Shown: positions 1-12,546 of the stretch, one piece after another | Layout of the letters: each line of letters opens with the position of its first letter | Position numbering within the stretch: the first letter of the stretch is position 1 | The notes under the pieces: model-generated | Told to the model about the DNA's origin: nothing | What the model saw: only the letters and a program-made list of their open reading frames with translations | Database searches by the model: none | Program-made: the position numbers and the translations under genes | DNA from: Sphingomonas bacterium | GTDB lineage: Bacteria; Pseudomonadota; Alphaproteobacteria; Sphingomonadales; Sphingomonadaceae | Direction of reading: 5' to 3' | Length of the DNA stretch: 37,304 bases | Assembly (NCBI RefSeq): GCF_903642285.1 | Contig: NZ_CAHJWJ010000029.1 | Coordinates: 1 to 37,304, forward strand

Positions 1-750
1 GGCCTGGCGGTCGTCACGCATGCCGAGGACGCCGGGCTGGTCGCGGGCGCGGTCGCGACCGAGGGGGAGACCGCGACCCGCCTCGGCCTGCCCGCTGCCC
101 CCGCGGTGGCCGAGCCGATCGCCATCGCCCGCGACCTGATGCTGGCGGAGGAGACCGGCGGGCGGCTCCACATCCGGCAGGTCACGACCGCGGCGGGCTT
201 CGACCTGATCCGCGCGGCCAAGCGTCGCGGCGTCGCGGTGACGTGCGGCATCACGCCGTCGCATCTGCACCTGTCCGACATCGCGATGAGCGATTTCCGC
301 ACCTTCGCGCATCTGTCGCCCCCCTTACGCAGCGAAGCGGATCGGCTGGCGGCACGCGCGGCGATCGCGGACGGGACGATCGACGTGCTGTCTTCCGGTC
401 ACGACCCGCAGGGGCCGGAAGCGAAGCGCCTGCCCTTCGCCGATGCCGAAGCCGGCGCGGCGGGCGCGGAGACGCTGCTCCCGCTCGCGCTGATGCTGGT
501 CCGCGACGGGCTGCTACCGCTCGACCGCCTGTTCGCGCTGCTCGCATTGGGTCCGGCGCGCGTGCTGGGGCTGGAGGCCGGGAGCCTGGCGGTCGGGATG
601 CCCGCGGATGTGATGCTGTTCGACGACCGCGTGGCGTGGCGCATCGACGGCTCCGCGTTCACGGGCCGCGCGGGGAACACGCCGTTCGACGGACTGCCGG
701 TCGAGGGGCGCGTGCTGCGCTTGTGGAAGGGGGGACGAGAGGTTCGGTGA
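1..750 (+). CDS. Dihydroorotase-like protein, probably non-catalytic (3' part, start outside window)
   Basis: The last 249 residues of an amidohydrolase-fold protein of the dihydroorotase family are visible; the N-terminus, including the HxH metal motif, lies upstream of the window. Family landmarks are present: an HAED motif at visible residues 7-10, the LHIRQVTT segment (57-63), ITPSHL (84-89), PPLRSEADR (107-115) and IDVLSSGHDPQG (127-138). Compared with active enzymes such as B. subtilis PyrC, the second metal-binding His of the HVxHVST motif is Gln here (residue 60), the TPHHL motif reads TPSHL, and the catalytic Asp of the TDHAPH motif is Gly (residue 133). This pattern resembles the inactive PyrC' subunits that support aspartate transcarbamoylase in pseudomonads, so a structural role with PyrB is inferred; pyrB would be expected just upstream but is not in view. 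It could instead be a divergent amidohydrolase. Confidence 0.85.
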   Translation, partial: GLAVVTHAEDAGLVAGAVATEGETATRLGLPAAPAVAEPIAIARDLMLAEETGGRLHIRQVTTAAGFDLIRAAKRRGVAVTCGITPSHLHLSDIAMSDFRTFAHLSPPLRSEADRLAARAAIADGTIDVLSSGHDPQGPEAKRLPFADAEAGAAGAETLLPLALMLVRDGLLPLDRLFALLALGPARVLGLEAGSLAVGMPADVMLFDDRVAWRIDGSAFTGRAGNTPFDGLPVEGRVLRLWKGGREVR

Positions 751-844
751 TGATATAGGTCGAATGACGGGGATTGCTGGTGAGCGGTGCGGCGGCTGTC
801 ATTGTATGATGTGCATATAGTCGTCGTCTGGGCAGGGGGTGCAT

Positions 845-1561
845 ATGGACGGAATTATAGGGATCGCGGGTGTGATCGCGCTGCTTGTCGGCGCGGGCGT
901 TGTCATAGGCCTTTGGCAACGCGGTCGATTTGCTTTCAAATGGCTTATGGTCGCTGCCGGCCTCGTGATCTTGAACGATGCCATGCTGACGCGGGGATAT
1001 GGATTGATCCCTCGTCTGCTGCCCGCCTCCGACTGGAACTGGCAAGGCAAGATCATGGCGCTTGTCGTCACGGTTGCGATTGCGGCCCTCCCTTCTTTCG
1101 GATTCCGAGGCTCGGGAGTGACAATCCGGCAGGCAGAGGGCAGCTTGCCAAAAAGTCTACCGATTGTGCTGCTTTATTGCGTTTTCTTCGCAATCTTGGC
1201 GCACTTCTTCCCCAGCGATCATGCCGATCGTGAGACCATCGCGTTTCAGTTGACTATGCCGGGACTGGAAGAGGAGCCGTTCTATCGCGGAATTCTGCTG
1301 TTCGCGCTCGATCGGGCGTTCCTCGCCCGGTGGCGGTTCCTCGGGGTTGATTGGGGTTGGGGTGCGGTGCTTTCATGTGCGCTGTTCGGTCTCGCACACG
1401 CTTTCGGCTATTCGGCTGGTGCGTTTTCCTTCGATCCGCTGACGATGGTGCTGACGGCATTACCCGCGTTCATAGCGGTCTGGCTTCGGCTGCGGACCGG
1501 TAGCGTGCTCCTACCGATCCTGCTTCACAACTTCGGCAACTCGATCTCGCTGTTCGCGTGA
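845..1561 (+). CDS. CPBP family intramembrane glutamic endopeptidase
   Basis: A 238-residue polytopic membrane protein with the conserved motifs of the CPBP/Rce1/Abi family: EEPFYR at residues 143-148 (EExxxR, proposed catalytic Glu pair), a second motif FGLAHAFG, and a C-terminal LLHNFGNS segment. Members are intramembrane proteases; bacterial substrates are mostly unknown. I chose the ATG at 845 because an AGGGGG stretch sits about 6 bases upstream; an in-frame GTG at 839 is the alternative. It stands alone about 95 bases after the dihydroorotase-like gene. By eye its GC content is lower than that of neighbouring genes, which may reflect its membrane composition or a separate origin. Family assignment is firm, specific role unknown. 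Confidence 0.85.
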   Translation: MDGIIGIAGVIALLVGAGVVIGLWQRGRFAFKWLMVAAGLVILNDAMLTRGYGLIPRLLPASDWNWQGKIMALVVTVAIAALPSFGFRGSGVTIRQAEGSLPKSLPIVLLYCVFFAILAHFFPSDHADRETIAFQLTMPGLEEEPFYRGILLFALDRAFLARWRFLGVDWGWGAVLSCALFGLAHAFGYSAGAFSFDPLTMVLTALPAFIAVWLRLRTGSVLLPILLHNFGNSISLFA

Positions 1562-1965
1562 TCCCTCGACCGGGCATTTTCGCGTATCGCGCTCCGGGGT
1601 TCGGGTGAACGCAAAGCGGCAATCCCCCATTTCCGCGCTGTCCTACAAACCACCCGCCATGCCATGTCCGCTCAATGCCGACCCGCGCCGACCATCCAAC
1701 AGCGATTGCCACCCCGAACCGCGCAAGTCCTTCTTTTCACACGATGTGGAAAGGCGAATGGCACACCTCCACTTCCTCCACTTCCGCGCCTATTTCGACG
1801 GGTGGGATCGGGCGATCGGGTAGCCGTCCTTTTACAGCCACCCCCCTTCTTCACCCCGGACTTGATCCGGGGCCCCGCTTCTTCGGCGGACAGGAAGAAG
1901 CGGGGCCCCGGCTCAAGGCCGGGGTGACGGACGTTGCGGGGCCGACACGTACGTCCGAACTACGG
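1562..1965. other. 404-base intergenic region with one large palindrome
   Basis: No convincing gene is seen. Short open frames are present, but none has a recognisable domain and they overlap each other in several frames. The only clear structure is the palindrome annotated separately at 1852-1926. The region separates the convergent CPBP gene (plus) and the CinA-type gene (minus), so it probably holds the 3' ends of both transcripts. Confidence 0.7.
1852..1926. repeat. Intergenic palindromic repeat, 33-base arms
   Basis: Left arm 1852-1884 and right arm 1894-1926 are inverted copies with 2 mismatches in 33 positions and a 9-base loop. The arms centre on CCGGGGCCCCGCTTCTTC. The transcript would form a very stable hairpin between two convergent genes, so it may act as a bidirectional transcription block, although no U-rich tail follows. 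Its form resembles the mobile intergenic palindromes (REP/BIME-like) common in alphaproteobacteria. Related but not identical palindromes occur at 16877-17009 and 29431-29533. Confidence 0.8.
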
Positions 1966-2733
1966 TCAGATCCCACCTTGGACCACGCTGCGCCCCCCGG
2001 CCTCCAGCGCCTTCGCCAGCTCCGCCACGCACGCCGCTGCCAACCCCGCATCCGGACTGCGCACCACGAAATTCGCCCCGACCTTCCCGTCGCGGAAGAA
2101 CGGATAGCTCCCGATCGCCACCTCCCCCCGATCGCGGAAATCCTTCTCGGTCGACCGCAGCAGGTCCGCGACCTCGCTTTCCGCGACCCAGCAGCCGATC
2201 GTCTCCGACACCACCGGCCGCCCGCCTTCCAGCGTGCCGGTCAGCGCATCCAGCATGCCCGCGGTGATGTGCGGCACCCCCGCCATGATGAACACGTTGC
2301 CGATCCTGATCCCCGGCGCGCCGGACAAACGGTTCTCGATCAGGTCCGCGCCCTCGGGCACGCGCGCCATCCGCGCCCGCGTCTCGCTCAGCCCGCCGCG
2401 CGTCTCGTAATAGCGCGTCAGCGTCTCCATCGCCTTCGGGTGATGGACGACGCCGACGCCCAGCGCCTCCGCGATCGAGTCGATGGTGATGTCGTCATGT
2501 GTCGGTCCGATCCCGCCCGTCGTGAACAGGTAATCGTTGCGCGCGCGCAGCGTGTTTACCGCCTCGACGATCGCCTTCGCATCGTCGGCGACGACGCGGA
2601 CTTCGGCGAGGCGGATGCCCTGCACGCCGAGCCAGGTCGCGACCTGCGCGATGTTCTTGTCCTGCGTCCGGCCGGAGAGGATTTCGTCGCCGATGACGAC
2701 AAGGGCGGCGGTCCAGATACGCTCGTTCTGCAT
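1966..2733 (-). CDS. CinA-type MoCF domain protein (competence/damage-inducible protein A family)
   Basis: A 255-residue cytoplasmic protein consisting of the CinA N-terminal (MoCF, molybdopterin-binding fold) domain. The segments VVIGDEILSGRTQDKN (residues 12-27), FTTGGIGPTHDDIT (about 70-83) and MAGVPHI are characteristic. The C-terminal nicotinamide-nucleotide amidase (PncC) domain found in full-length CinA is absent, as is usual for this stand-alone COG1058 subfamily. Some MoCF-domain CinA proteins hydrolyse ADP-ribose, but the substrate here cannot be read from sequence. The start has an upstream GGGCGG that could serve as ribosome binding site. It diverges from methionine aminopeptidase with only 50 bases between the starts, so the two promoters must lie close together or overlap. 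The final residues run close to the palindrome at 1852-1926. Confidence 0.9.
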   Translation of the reverse strand: MQNERIWTAALVVIGDEILSGRTQDKNIAQVATWLGVQGIRLAEVRVVADDAKAIVEAVNTLRARNDYLFTTGGIGPTHDDITIDSIAEALGVGVVHHPKAMETLTRYYETRGGLSETRARMARVPEGADLIENRLSGAPGIRIGNVFIMAGVPHITAGMLDALTGTLEGGRPVVSETIGCWVAESEVADLLRSTEKDFRDRGEVAIGSYPFFRDGKVGANFVVRSPDAGLAAACVAELAKALEAGGRSVVQGGI

Positions 2734-2783
2734 GGTGCCGCCCTACGCTCGCAAAGCCGGTCGCACCACGCTATATCGCCGCA

Positions 2784-3614
2784 ATGACAGACTATGTAAC
2801 CGCGCTCGTCGATGCGCACGACACCCGCACCGGCGCGATCAAGCTCCACGGCCGCGCCGCGTTCGACGGCATGCACAAGGCGGGCCGCCTCGCCGCCGAG
2901 ACGCTCGACATGCTCGTGCCGCACATGGTGCCGGGGGTGACGACGGGCGAGATCGACCGGCTGATCTACGATTTCGTCGGGTCGAAGGGCGGCGTCCCTG
3001 CGACGCTCGGCTACCGCGGCTACACGCATTCCAGCTGCATCTCGGTCAATCACGTCGTTTGCCACGGCATTCCGGGCGAGCGCACGCTGAAGGCGGGCGA
3101 AATAGTGAACGTCGACGTGACCCCGATCCTCGACGGCTGGCATGGCGATTCGAGCCGGATGTTCCTGATCGGCGACGTACCGCTCAAGGCGCGGCGGCTG
3201 GTCGAGGTGACGTATGAATGCCTGATGCTCGGCATCGAGCAGGCGCGCCCCGGCAATCATATGGGCGACGTCGCCAACGCGATCCAGCGGCATGCGGAGA
3301 AGCACCGCTACGGCGTGGTCCGCGATTTCTGCGGGCACGGGCTCGGGCGACTGTTCCACGATGCGCCCGAGGTGGTGCATGTCGGCAAGCCCGGCACGGG
3401 GCCGGAACTGCGGCCGGGGATGATCTTCACGATCGAACCGATGATCAATATCGGCCGCCCCGACGTGAAGCTGCTCGACGACGGCTGGACCGCGGTCACC
3501 CGCGACCGGTCGCTGTCCGCGCAGTTCGAGCATTCGATCGGGATCACCGAGAAGGGGTGCGAGATCTTCACGCTGAGCCCGGCGGGGTTTACCCAGCCGC
3601 CTTATGGGCAATGA
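2784..3614 (+). CDS. map: Type I methionine aminopeptidase
   Basis: A 276-residue enzyme that removes the initiator methionine from nascent proteins at the ribosome. All five metal ligands are in place: D111, D122, H185, E218 and E249, each offset by 14 from E. coli MAP (D97, D108, H171, E204, E235). The substrate-site His is in HGIP at residue 94. The extra 14 residues are at the N-terminus (MTDYVTALVDAHDTRTGAI), as is common in alphaproteobacteria. No strong Shine-Dalgarno is seen before the ATG. The stop is 6 bases before the purL start, so both are likely cotranscribed. Nothing is missing from the active site; an active enzyme is expected. Confidence 0.97.
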   Translation: MTDYVTALVDAHDTRTGAIKLHGRAAFDGMHKAGRLAAETLDMLVPHMVPGVTTGEIDRLIYDFVGSKGGVPATLGYRGYTHSSCISVNHVVCHGIPGERTLKAGEIVNVDVTPILDGWHGDSSRMFLIGDVPLKARRLVEVTYECLMLGIEQARPGNHMGDVANAIQRHAEKHRYGVVRDFCGHGLGRLFHDAPEVVHVGKPGTGPELRPGMIFTIEPMINIGRPDVKLLDDGWTAVTRDRSLSAQFEHSIGITEKGCEIFTLSPAGFTQPPYGQ

Positions 3615-3620
3615 AGCACC

Positions 3621-5852
<2,232 letters not shown>

Positions 5853-5878
5853 GTTGCGTCGTCCGTGAGACGGCAAGC

Positions 5879-6289
5879 CTATTTCACCGGTACCCAGTGC
5901 TGCGTCTGGCAGATGAACGCGATACAGCCCTGGACCTTGAGCGATCCGTCGGGCTGACGGCGGACGATCGACTTGTAGGTCCGCCCGGATTTGGGGTCGT
6001 AGATGCGCCCGCGCCACGCGTCGCCCGCATCGGCGAAGCCCGACAGGACCGCCAATCCCAGGAACGGGCGGTCGCGAAGTGCGGGATCGGGATTGTTGAT
6101 ATCGGTATGCGGCCGCGACGGATCGACGCGAACGAAGCGTTCGATGTGCCCGCACGTCGACGCACCGCACCGCCCGACCGCGATGACCGCGGTGCCGTCC
6201 TCGACCAGCCAGCGGCCGTCGATCGGCACGGCACCGAGCGCAGGTGCGGCGGCGAGCAGAAGCGTGAGGATCGCAGCTGCGATTCGCAT
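5879..6289 (-). CDS. Secreted DUF2147 family protein
   Basis: A 136-residue protein with a clear Sec signal peptide (MRIAAAILTLLLAAAPALGA, cleavage after about residue 20), so periplasmic or secreted. The mature part matches the DUF2147 pattern: IDGRWLVEDGTAVI near the start, a RIYDPKSGRTYKS segment in the middle, and LKVQGCIAFICQTQHWVPV at the end. Four cysteines in two close pairs (CGASTC and CIAFIC) could form disulfides. The function of DUF2147 is unknown. It is divergent from the Nramp transporter (about 150 bases between starts) and convergent with purL. Confidence 0.85.
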   Translation of the reverse strand: MRIAAAILTLLLAAAPALGAVPIDGRWLVEDGTAVIAVGRCGASTCGHIERFVRVDPSRPHTDINNPDPALRDRPFLGLAVLSGFADAGDAWRGRIYDPKSGRTYKSIVRRQPDGSLKVQGCIAFICQTQHWVPVK

Positions 6290-6439
6290 ATCGTCATCAC
6301 CCTAGATGTGGACGAGCGCCCAATGCGCGATACGCGATGAACGAGCAATGCATGACATATGGCGATTCGCGCCGGTTTTGCCGTTTCGTCGCAATCCCTT
6401 CGTTGTCCCGGCCGCGTCGATCCGGCAAGGCGGACCGCG

Positions 6440-7759
6440 ATGCCGCCACTCACCGAACCTGCGCCCGCTGTCCCGGCCCCGACACGGTCCGACGGCCATC
6501 GCAGCATAACGGTGCCCGACGGCGCGTCTTTCTGGCGGCGATTGTTCGCTTTTGCCGGGCCCGGCTATCTGATCGCGGTCGGTTACATGGACCCGGGCAA
6601 CTGGGCGACCGACCTCGCCGGCGGATCGGCCTATGGCTATACCCTGTTGTCGGTCGTGCTGCTGTCGAACCTGATGGCGATGGTGTTGCAGGCGCTGTCC
6701 GCGCGGCTCGGCATCGCCGGCGGGCTCGACCTGGCGCAGGCTTGCCGCGACCGCTACCCGCGGCCCGTCGCACTGATGCTGTGGCTGTTGTGCGAGATCG
6801 CGATCATCGCATGCGATCTGGCGGAGGTGCTCGGCACCGCGATCGCGCTGAAGCTGCTGTTCGGGATGCCGCTGGTATGGGGCGTGTGCGTCACCGGGCT
6901 CGACGTGTTCCTGATCCTGGCGCTGCAACGCTACGGCTTTCGCAAGCTGGAGGCGTTCGTGGTCGCGTTGCTGCTCGTCATCGCCGGGTCGTTCGTCTTC
7001 GAACTCGCGCTCGCGAAACCCGATTGGAGTGCCGCGGCGGCGGGACTGGTTCCGAGCGGTCGCATCCTGCGCGATCCGGCGATGCTGTATATCGCGATCG
7101 GCATCATGGGCGCGACCGTCATGCCGCACAATCTGTACCTTCATTCCTCGATCGTGCAGACCCGCGCCTGGCGCGAGGACGATGCCGGGCGCGCTCAGGC
7201 GATCCGGATGGCGACGATCGACAGCACGATCGCGTTGGGGTTGGCGTTCTTCATCAACGCCGCGATCCTGATGCTGGCGGCGGCGACGTTCCATGTCGCC
7301 GGCCATACCGGCGTCGCGGAAATCGACGAGGCGTATCGCCTGCTGACCCCGTTGCTGGGCGGTGCCGCCGCCAGCATCGTGTTCGCGGTCGCGCTGCTGG
7401 CATCGGGACAGAATTCAACCGTCACCGGGACGCTCGCCGGGCAGATCGTAATGGAGGGGTTCCTGCATCTGCGCATACCCGTCTGGCTACGGCGGATGGT
7501 CACGCGCGGACTTGCGATCGTGCCCGCCATCGCGGTTGTCGCTGGCACCGGGGACGCCGGCGCGACGAAGCTGCTGATCCTGAGCCAGGTCGTGCTCAGC
7601 CTGCAATTGCCCTTCGCGGTCTTCCCGCTGATCCAGTTCGTCGGTGACCGCGATCTGATGGGACGGTTCGCGATCGGCCCGGGGCTGCGCGTCCTGGCCT
7701 GGAGCATCGCCGCCGCCATCTTCCTGCTGAACGCGGTGCTGGTGTACGGATTGTTGTGA
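6440..7759 (+). CDS. mntH: Nramp family divalent metal (Mn2+/Fe2+) transporter
   Basis: A 439-residue inner-membrane proton-coupled metal importer with about 11 hydrophobic segments. The two broken-helix metal-binding motifs are intact: DPGN at residues 51-54 (TM1) and MPHN at 228-231 (TM6), the pattern of metal-selective Nramp proteins. I chose ATG 6440 because AAGGCGG lies about 7 bases upstream and the protein then begins just ahead of the family core; an in-frame ATG at 6359 would add 27 residues of unlikely composition. Mn2+ is the usual substrate of bacterial members; Fe2+ is possible. I see no clear MntR, Mur or Fur operator upstream. It is monocistronic by position, with a hairpin at 7812-7835 downstream. 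Confidence 0.92.
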   Translation: MPPLTEPAPAVPAPTRSDGHRSITVPDGASFWRRLFAFAGPGYLIAVGYMDPGNWATDLAGGSAYGYTLLSVVLLSNLMAMVLQALSARLGIAGGLDLAQACRDRYPRPVALMLWLLCEIAIIACDLAEVLGTAIALKLLFGMPLVWGVCVTGLDVFLILALQRYGFRKLEAFVVALLLVIAGSFVFELALAKPDWSAAAAGLVPSGRILRDPAMLYIAIGIMGATVMPHNLYLHSSIVQTRAWREDDAGRAQAIRMATIDSTIALGLAFFINAAILMLAAATFHVAGHTGVAEIDEAYRLLTPLLGGAAASIVFAVALLASGQNSTVTGTLAGQIVMEGFLHLRIPVWLRRMVTRGLAIVPAIAVVAGTGDAGATKLLILSQVVLSLQLPFAVFPLIQFVGDRDLMGRFAIGPGLRVLAWSIAAAIFLLNAVLVYGLL

Positions 7760-7811
7760 CAGGGCGGAGGCGTCGTGACCCTGTCCCGGCAGAAGGCGAC
7801 GTCCTTCTTGC

Positions 7812-7835
7812 TCCCCTCCCGCAAGCGGTAGGGGA
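7812..7835 (+). terminator. Short hairpin between mntH and glgP
   Basis: The segment TCCCCTcCCGC pairs with GCGGtAGGGGA around an AA centre, giving about nine pairs with one internal mismatch. It lies 52 bases after the mntH stop and 43 before glgP. The following bases are A/G-rich rather than U-rich, so it is not a canonical intrinsic terminator for the plus strand. It may stabilise the mntH 3' end or act in the glgP leader. Confidence 0.35.
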
Positions 7836-7878
7836 AGAAAAGAAGTAGGCAAGTGACTTTACCCCGCGTCCGGTTAGG

Positions 7879-10356
7879 ATGCCCGCCGACGACGTCATGA
7901 GGGATGCCCGCGTGCCCGCTACCGCTATTGTCCCCGATACATGTTCCGCTGCACCCGACTGTACCGCACTCGCCGACGCCATCCTCGACACCCTCGTCCA
8001 CCGTATCGGCAAGGATGCACAGGCCGCGCTGCCGCACGATTGGCTGGCGGCCACGATCTTCACGGTCAGGAACGACATCATCGAACGCTGGATGGTGTCG
8101 TCCAAGGCGGCGCACGCGGCGGGCGCGAAGAAGGTCTATTATCTCAGCCTGGAATTCCTGATCGGCCGGTTGCTGCGCGACGCGCTCGGGAATTTGCAGC
8201 GCAGCGACGAGGTGAAGGCGGCGCTCGCGGTCCACGGCGTCGACCTGGCCGAACTGGAGGAGATCGAACCCGACGCGGCGCTCGGCAATGGCGGGCTGGG
8301 GCGGCTGGCGGCGTGCTTCATGGAGAGCCTCGCGAGCCTCCAACTCCCCGCATACGGCTATGGCATCCGCTACATGAACGGCATGTTCCGCCAGCGGATC
8401 GAGAATGGCTGGCAGGTCGAACTGCCCGAGAACTGGCTGGTCCACGGCAATCCCTGGGAGTTCGAGCGCCGCGAAAGCGCGTATTTCGTCGGCTTCGGCG
8501 GCGAGGTCGTCGGACACGACGACGGCACGATCCACTGGAAACCCGCCGAGGCGGTCGAGGCGATCGCGGTCGACACGCCCGTCGTCGGCTGGCGCGGCAA
8601 GCGGGTCAACACGCTGCGTCTGTGGACCGCACGCGCGTTCGATCCGATCCGGCTCGACCGGTTCAATGCGGGCGATTTCTCGGGCGCGCTCGCCGGACAG
8701 ATCGGTGCCGAGACGCTGGTCCGCGTCCTGTATCCGAACGATTCCACCGCGGCGGGGCAGGAACTGCGGCTGCGGCAGGAATATTTCTTCTCCTCCGCCT
8801 CGATCCAGGACATCGTCCGCCGGCACGTCCAGTATTTCGGCGATATCAAGACGCTGGCCGACAAGGCGGCGATCCAGCTGAACGACACCCACCCCGCGGT
8901 ATCCGTCGCCGAACTGATGCGCGTGCTGGTCGATTATCACGACCTCAATTTCGACGAAGCGTGGGACATCGCGAAGCGGACGTTCGGCTATACAAATCAC
9001 ACATTGCTGCCCGAAGCGCTGGAAAGCTGGCCGCTGCCGCTGTTCGAATGGCTGCTGCCGCGGCACATGCAGATCGTCTATGCGATCAACGCCAAGCTGC
9101 TACGCGAGGCACGCGCGGTCGAAGGGATCGACGACCGCGCGATCGCCGCGATCAGCCTGATCGACGAGGGCGGCGAGCGGCGGGTGCGGATGGCGAACCT
9201 GGCGTTCGTGGGATCGCACAGCGTCAACGGCGTCGCCGCGCTCCACACCGACCTGATGAAGCGCACGGTGTTCGCGGACCTGCACACGCTCTATCCGACG
9301 CGGATCAACAACAAGACAAACGGCATCACCCCGCGCCGCTGGTTGCAGGAATGCAATCCGGGGCTGACCGCGCTGATCCGCGAGGCGATCGGCGACGCAT
9401 TCCTCGACGATGCGGAGAAGCTCGCCGATCTCGCACCGTTCGCGGAGGATAGCTGGTTCCGCGAGAAATTCGCCGCGGTGAAGCGTGCGAACAAGGCCGC
9501 GCTGGCGGATTACATCAAGACGACGCTGGGCCTCAGGATCGATCCGACCGCGATGTTCGACGTCCAGATCAAGCGCATCCACGAATATAAGCGCCAGTTG
9601 CTCGGCATCATCGAGACGGTCGCGCTGTACGACCAGATCCGCGGCCATCCCGAACGCGACTGGACCCCGCGCGTGAAGCTGTTCGCTGGCAAGGCGGCGT
9701 CGAGCTATGCCAATGCGAAGCTCATTATCAAGCTGGCGAACGACGTCGCGCGACGGATCAACAGCGATCCATCCGTCGGGGGCCTGTTGAAGATCGCGTT
9801 CCTGCCCAATTACAACGTGTCGCTCGCCGAGAAGATCGTGCCCGCCGCGGATCTCAGCGAACAGATATCGACCGCCGGCATGGAGGCGTCGGGCACCGGC
9901 AACATGAAGTTCGCGCTGAACGGCGCGCTGACGATCGGCACGCTCGACGGGGCGAATATCGAGATCATGGAGCGCGTCGGGCCTGAGAATATCGTGATCT
10001 TCGGCATGACCGCGGACGAGGTCGCGGCAAAGCGCGCCGCCGGTTACGATCCGCGCGCGACGATCGAGGCGTCGGGTGCGCTGAACCAGGCATTGTCGGC
10101 AATCGCATCGGGTGTGTTCTCGCCCGACGATCCGACACGCTACAAAGACCTGATGAACGGCCTTTACGACCATGACTGGTTCATGGTCGCCGCCGATTTC
10201 GACGCCTATGTCGCCGCGCAGCGCGAGGTCGATACGCGGTGGGCGGACACGCCGGGCTGGGAAGCCGCCGCCGTCCGCAACGTCGCGCGGGTCGGGTGGT
10301 TCTCGTCGGATCGCACCATCCGCGAATATGCGACCGATATCTGGGGTGTGCTGTGA
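7879..10356 (+). CDS. glgP: Glycogen phosphorylase
   Basis: An 825-residue GT35 enzyme releasing glucose-1-phosphate from glycogen alpha-1,4 ends. Family signatures run through the protein: [50 protein letters not shown] and [11 protein letters not shown]. The pyridoxal-phosphate segment [20 protein letters not shown] places the cofactor Lys at residue 677. Length is normal for bacterial phosphorylases. The ATG at 7879 gives the longest sensible product but lacks a clear Shine-Dalgarno; an in-frame ATG at 7897 is possible. It is the first gene of the glycogen operon, and its stop overlaps the glgB GTG start by four bases (GTGA), implying translational coupling. Confidence 0.96.
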   Translation: MPADDVMRDARVPATAIVPDTCSAAPDCTALADAILDTLVHRIGKDAQAALPHDWLAATIFTVRNDIIERWMVSSKAAHAAGAKKVYYLSLEFLIGRLLRDALGNLQRSDEVKAALAVHGVDLAELEEIEPDAALGNGGLGRLAACFMESLASLQLPAYGYGIRYMNGMFRQRIENGWQVELPENWLVHGNPWEFERRESAYFVGFGGEVVGHDDGTIHWKPAEAVEAIAVDTPVVGWRGKRVNTLRLWTARAFDPIRLDRFNAGDFSGALAGQIGAETLVRVLYPNDSTAAGQELRLRQEYFFSSASIQDIVRRHVQYFGDIKTLADKAAIQLNDTHPAVSVAELMRVLVDYHDLNFDEAWDIAKRTFGYTNHTLLPEALESWPLPLFEWLLPRHMQIVYAINAKLLREARAVEGIDDRAIAAISLIDEGGERRVRMANLAFVGSHSVNGVAALHTDLMKRTVFADLHTLYPTRINNKTNGITPRRWLQECNPGLTALIREAIGDAFLDDAEKLADLAPFAEDSWFREKFAAVKRANKAALADYIKTTLGLRIDPTAMFDVQIKRIHEYKRQLLGIIETVALYDQIRGHPERDWTPRVKLFAGKAASSYANAKLIIKLANDVARRINSDPSVGGLLKIAFLPNYNVSLAEKIVPAADLSEQISTAGMEASGTGNMKFALNGALTIGTLDGANIEIMERVGPENIVIFGMTADEVAAKRAAGYDPRATIEASGALNQALSAIASGVFSPDDPTRYKDLMNGLYDHDWFMVAADFDAYVAAQREVDTRWADTPGWEAAAVRNVARVGWFSSDRTIREYATDIWGVL

Positions 10357-12506
10357 AACCTTCTGCTGACGCCATCGCCGCGCTCTTGGAGAGTCGGCAT
10401 ACCGATCCGTTCTCGCTGCTGGGTGTGCATGAAGGACCTGCGGGCCTGTTCGCGCGGACCTGGATCCCGGGTGCGGAGACCGCGGAGGCGTTCGACCTGG
10501 CGGGCGTATCGCTCGGTACGCTGACCCGAATCGACGAAGAGGGGCTGTTCGAGGGGGCGATCGCGGGCGGTCGGCAACCCGTGCGCTACCGGGCGACCGG
10601 CGGCGGCGGCGAATGGTCGCTGGCGGACCCGTACAGCTTCGGCCCGGTGCTCGGTCCCATCGACGACGTGCTGATGGCCGAAGGCACGCATCTCAGGCTG
10701 TACGACAAGATGGGCGCGCATCCGATCACGCACGAGGGTGCGGACGGCATCCACTTCGCGGTCTGGGCCCCCAATGCGCGGCGCGTTTCGCTGGTCGGCG
10801 ATTTCAACGACTGGGACGGTCGCCGCCATGTCATGCGCCACCGTGGCGATACCGGCGTATGGGAAATCTTCATTCCCGACATCGGCGAAGGTCGCCGCTA
10901 CAAGTTCGAGATCATGGGCGCGGACGGCATCCTGCAGCCGCTGAAGGCCGATCCCTTCGCCTTCGCCGCAGAACTCCGCCCCGCCACCGCCTCGGTCACC
11001 ACCGCGCTCCCGCGCCACGTCTGGAAGGACGACGCTCACCGCGCGCATTGGGCGAGCGTCGACCCCCGGCGGGTGCCGATCAGCATCTACGAGGTGCACG
11101 CCGGTTCCTGGGACCGCGACGCGAACGGCTGGTTCCTCAGCTGGGACGCGCTTGCCGACCGGCTGATCCCCTATGTCGTCGACATGGGCTTCACCCACAT
11201 CGAATTCATGCCGGTCAGCGAATATCCCTACGACCCCAGCTGGGGCTATCAGGCGACCGGGCTGTTCGCCCCCACCGCGCGGTTCGGCGATCACGAGGGG
11301 TTCGCGCGCTTCGTCGAGGGTGCGCACGAGGTCGGGATCGGCGTCCTGATCGACTGGGTGCCCGCGCATTTCCCGACCGACGCGTTCGGCCTCACCCGGT
11401 TCGACGGCACCGCGCTGTATGAGCATGAGGACCCGAAGCTCGGCTTCCACCCCGACTGGAATACCGCGATCTACAATTACGGGCGGCGCGAGGTGGCGAG
11501 CTTCCTCGTCAACAATGCGCTATTCTGGGCCGAACATTATCATGTCGACGGGCTTCGCGTGGATGCGGTCGCGTCGATGCTGTACCGCGACTATTCGCGC
11601 GAAGAGGGTGAATGGGTCCCGAACAGCGACGGCGGGCGCGAGAATTGGGAGGCGGTGGCGTTCCTGCGCGAAACCAACAAGCAGCTGTACGGCCGGCATC
11701 CCGGCCTCTTCACCGTAGCGGAAGAATCGACCGCCTGGCCGGGCGTCACCGCCCCCGCGCATGACGGCGGGCTTGGGTTCGGGTTCAAGTGGAACATGGG
11801 CTTCATGCACGACACACTGCAGTACATGCGGCGTGAACCGGTGCATCGGCGGCATCATCACGACGAGATGACGTTCGGGCTGATGTATGCCTTCAGCGAG
11901 AATTTCGTCCTGCCGCTCAGCCATGACGAGGTCGTGCACGGCAAGGGATCGCTGCTGACCAAGATGGCGGGCGACGATTGGCAGCAATTCGCCAATCTGC
12001 GCAGTCTGTACGCGCTGATGTGGGGCTATCCCGGCAAAAAGCTGCTGTTCATGGGCCAGGAATTCGCCCAGCGCGCCGAATGGGACGAGGGTCGCGCGCT
12101 CGACTGGCACCTGCGCGAGGCGCGTGCGCACGAGGGGATGCGGACGTTGGTCCGCGATCTCAACCGGCTCTACGCGGCGAAACCCGCGCTGCATGCGCGC
12201 GATTGCGAGCCGGAGGGGTTCGAATGGCTGGTCTCGGACGATTCGGCGCATTCGGTCTTCGCCTGGGTGCGCCGCGCGCCCGGTGTCGCCCCGATCGTCG
12301 TCATTGCAAACCTGACCCCGGTCGCACGTGCGCCCTACGTCATCCGGATGCCGGAGAATGGCCGCTGGCGGGAGATCCTGAACAGCGATGCACAGGAATA
12401 TTGGGGCAGCGGCCTCGGCAATATGGGCGTGGTCGAAGCCGCGGGCGACAAGGCGCTGATCACGCTGCCGCCGCTGGCCACGATCATGCTCGAATTCGAA
12501 GGCTGA
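10353..12506 (+). CDS. glgB: 1,4-alpha-glucan branching enzyme
   Basis: A 717-residue GH13 branching enzyme that introduces alpha-1,6 branches. It has an N-terminal N1 region (residues about 5-105), a CBM48 module (about 125-210; [19 protein letters not shown]) and the catalytic barrel. Active-site residues are intact: nucleophile D404 in [12 protein letters not shown], acid/base E457 in VAEEST, and D525 in [13 protein letters not shown], one position off E. coli GlgB (D405, E458, D526). I chose GTG 10353, which overlaps the glgP stop (GTGA) and gives the family length; an open frame further upstream lies inside glgP and is not used. A 40-base gap separates it from glgC. Confidence 0.96.
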   Translation: MKPSADAIAALLESRHTDPFSLLGVHEGPAGLFARTWIPGAETAEAFDLAGVSLGTLTRIDEEGLFEGAIAGGRQPVRYRATGGGGEWSLADPYSFGPVLGPIDDVLMAEGTHLRLYDKMGAHPITHEGADGIHFAVWAPNARRVSLVGDFNDWDGRRHVMRHRGDTGVWEIFIPDIGEGRRYKFEIMGADGILQPLKADPFAFAAELRPATASVTTALPRHVWKDDAHRAHWASVDPRRVPISIYEVHAGSWDRDANGWFLSWDALADRLIPYVVDMGFTHIEFMPVSEYPYDPSWGYQATGLFAPTARFGDHEGFARFVEGAHEVGIGVLIDWVPAHFPTDAFGLTRFDGTALYEHEDPKLGFHPDWNTAIYNYGRREVASFLVNNALFWAEHYHVDGLRVDAVASMLYRDYSREEGEWVPNSDGGRENWEAVAFLRETNKQLYGRHPGLFTVAEESTAWPGVTAPAHDGGLGFGFKWNMGFMHDTLQYMRREPVHRRHHHDEMTFGLMYAFSENFVLPLSHDEVVHGKGSLLTKMAGDDWQQFANLRSLYALMWGYPGKKLLFMGQEFAQRAEWDEGRALDWHLREARAHEGMRTLVRDLNRLYAAKPALHARDCEPEGFEWLVSDDSAHSVFAWVRRAPGVAPIVVIANLTPVARAPYVIRMPENGRWREILNSDAQEYWGSGLGNMGVVEAAGDKALITLPPLATIMLEFEG

Positions 12507-12546
12507 ACCACAGGCCGATCGCGGCAGGCGACGAGAGGGGACCGGG

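Noticed and set aside
1605..1823. 72-codon plus-strand open frame in the intergenic region
   Set aside because: It has no recognisable features and no good ribosome site, and overlapping frames are equally open; it was not strong enough to call.
6290..6439. Possible Mn or Fe regulator site before mntH
   Set aside because: Short partial dyads are present, but none matches a Mur, MntR or Fur consensus well enough, and no manganese riboswitch fold was apparent.
7195..9066. 623-codon minus-strand open frame across mntH and glgP
   Set aside because: It is a shadow of two well-identified genes and has no recognisable domain or proper start context.
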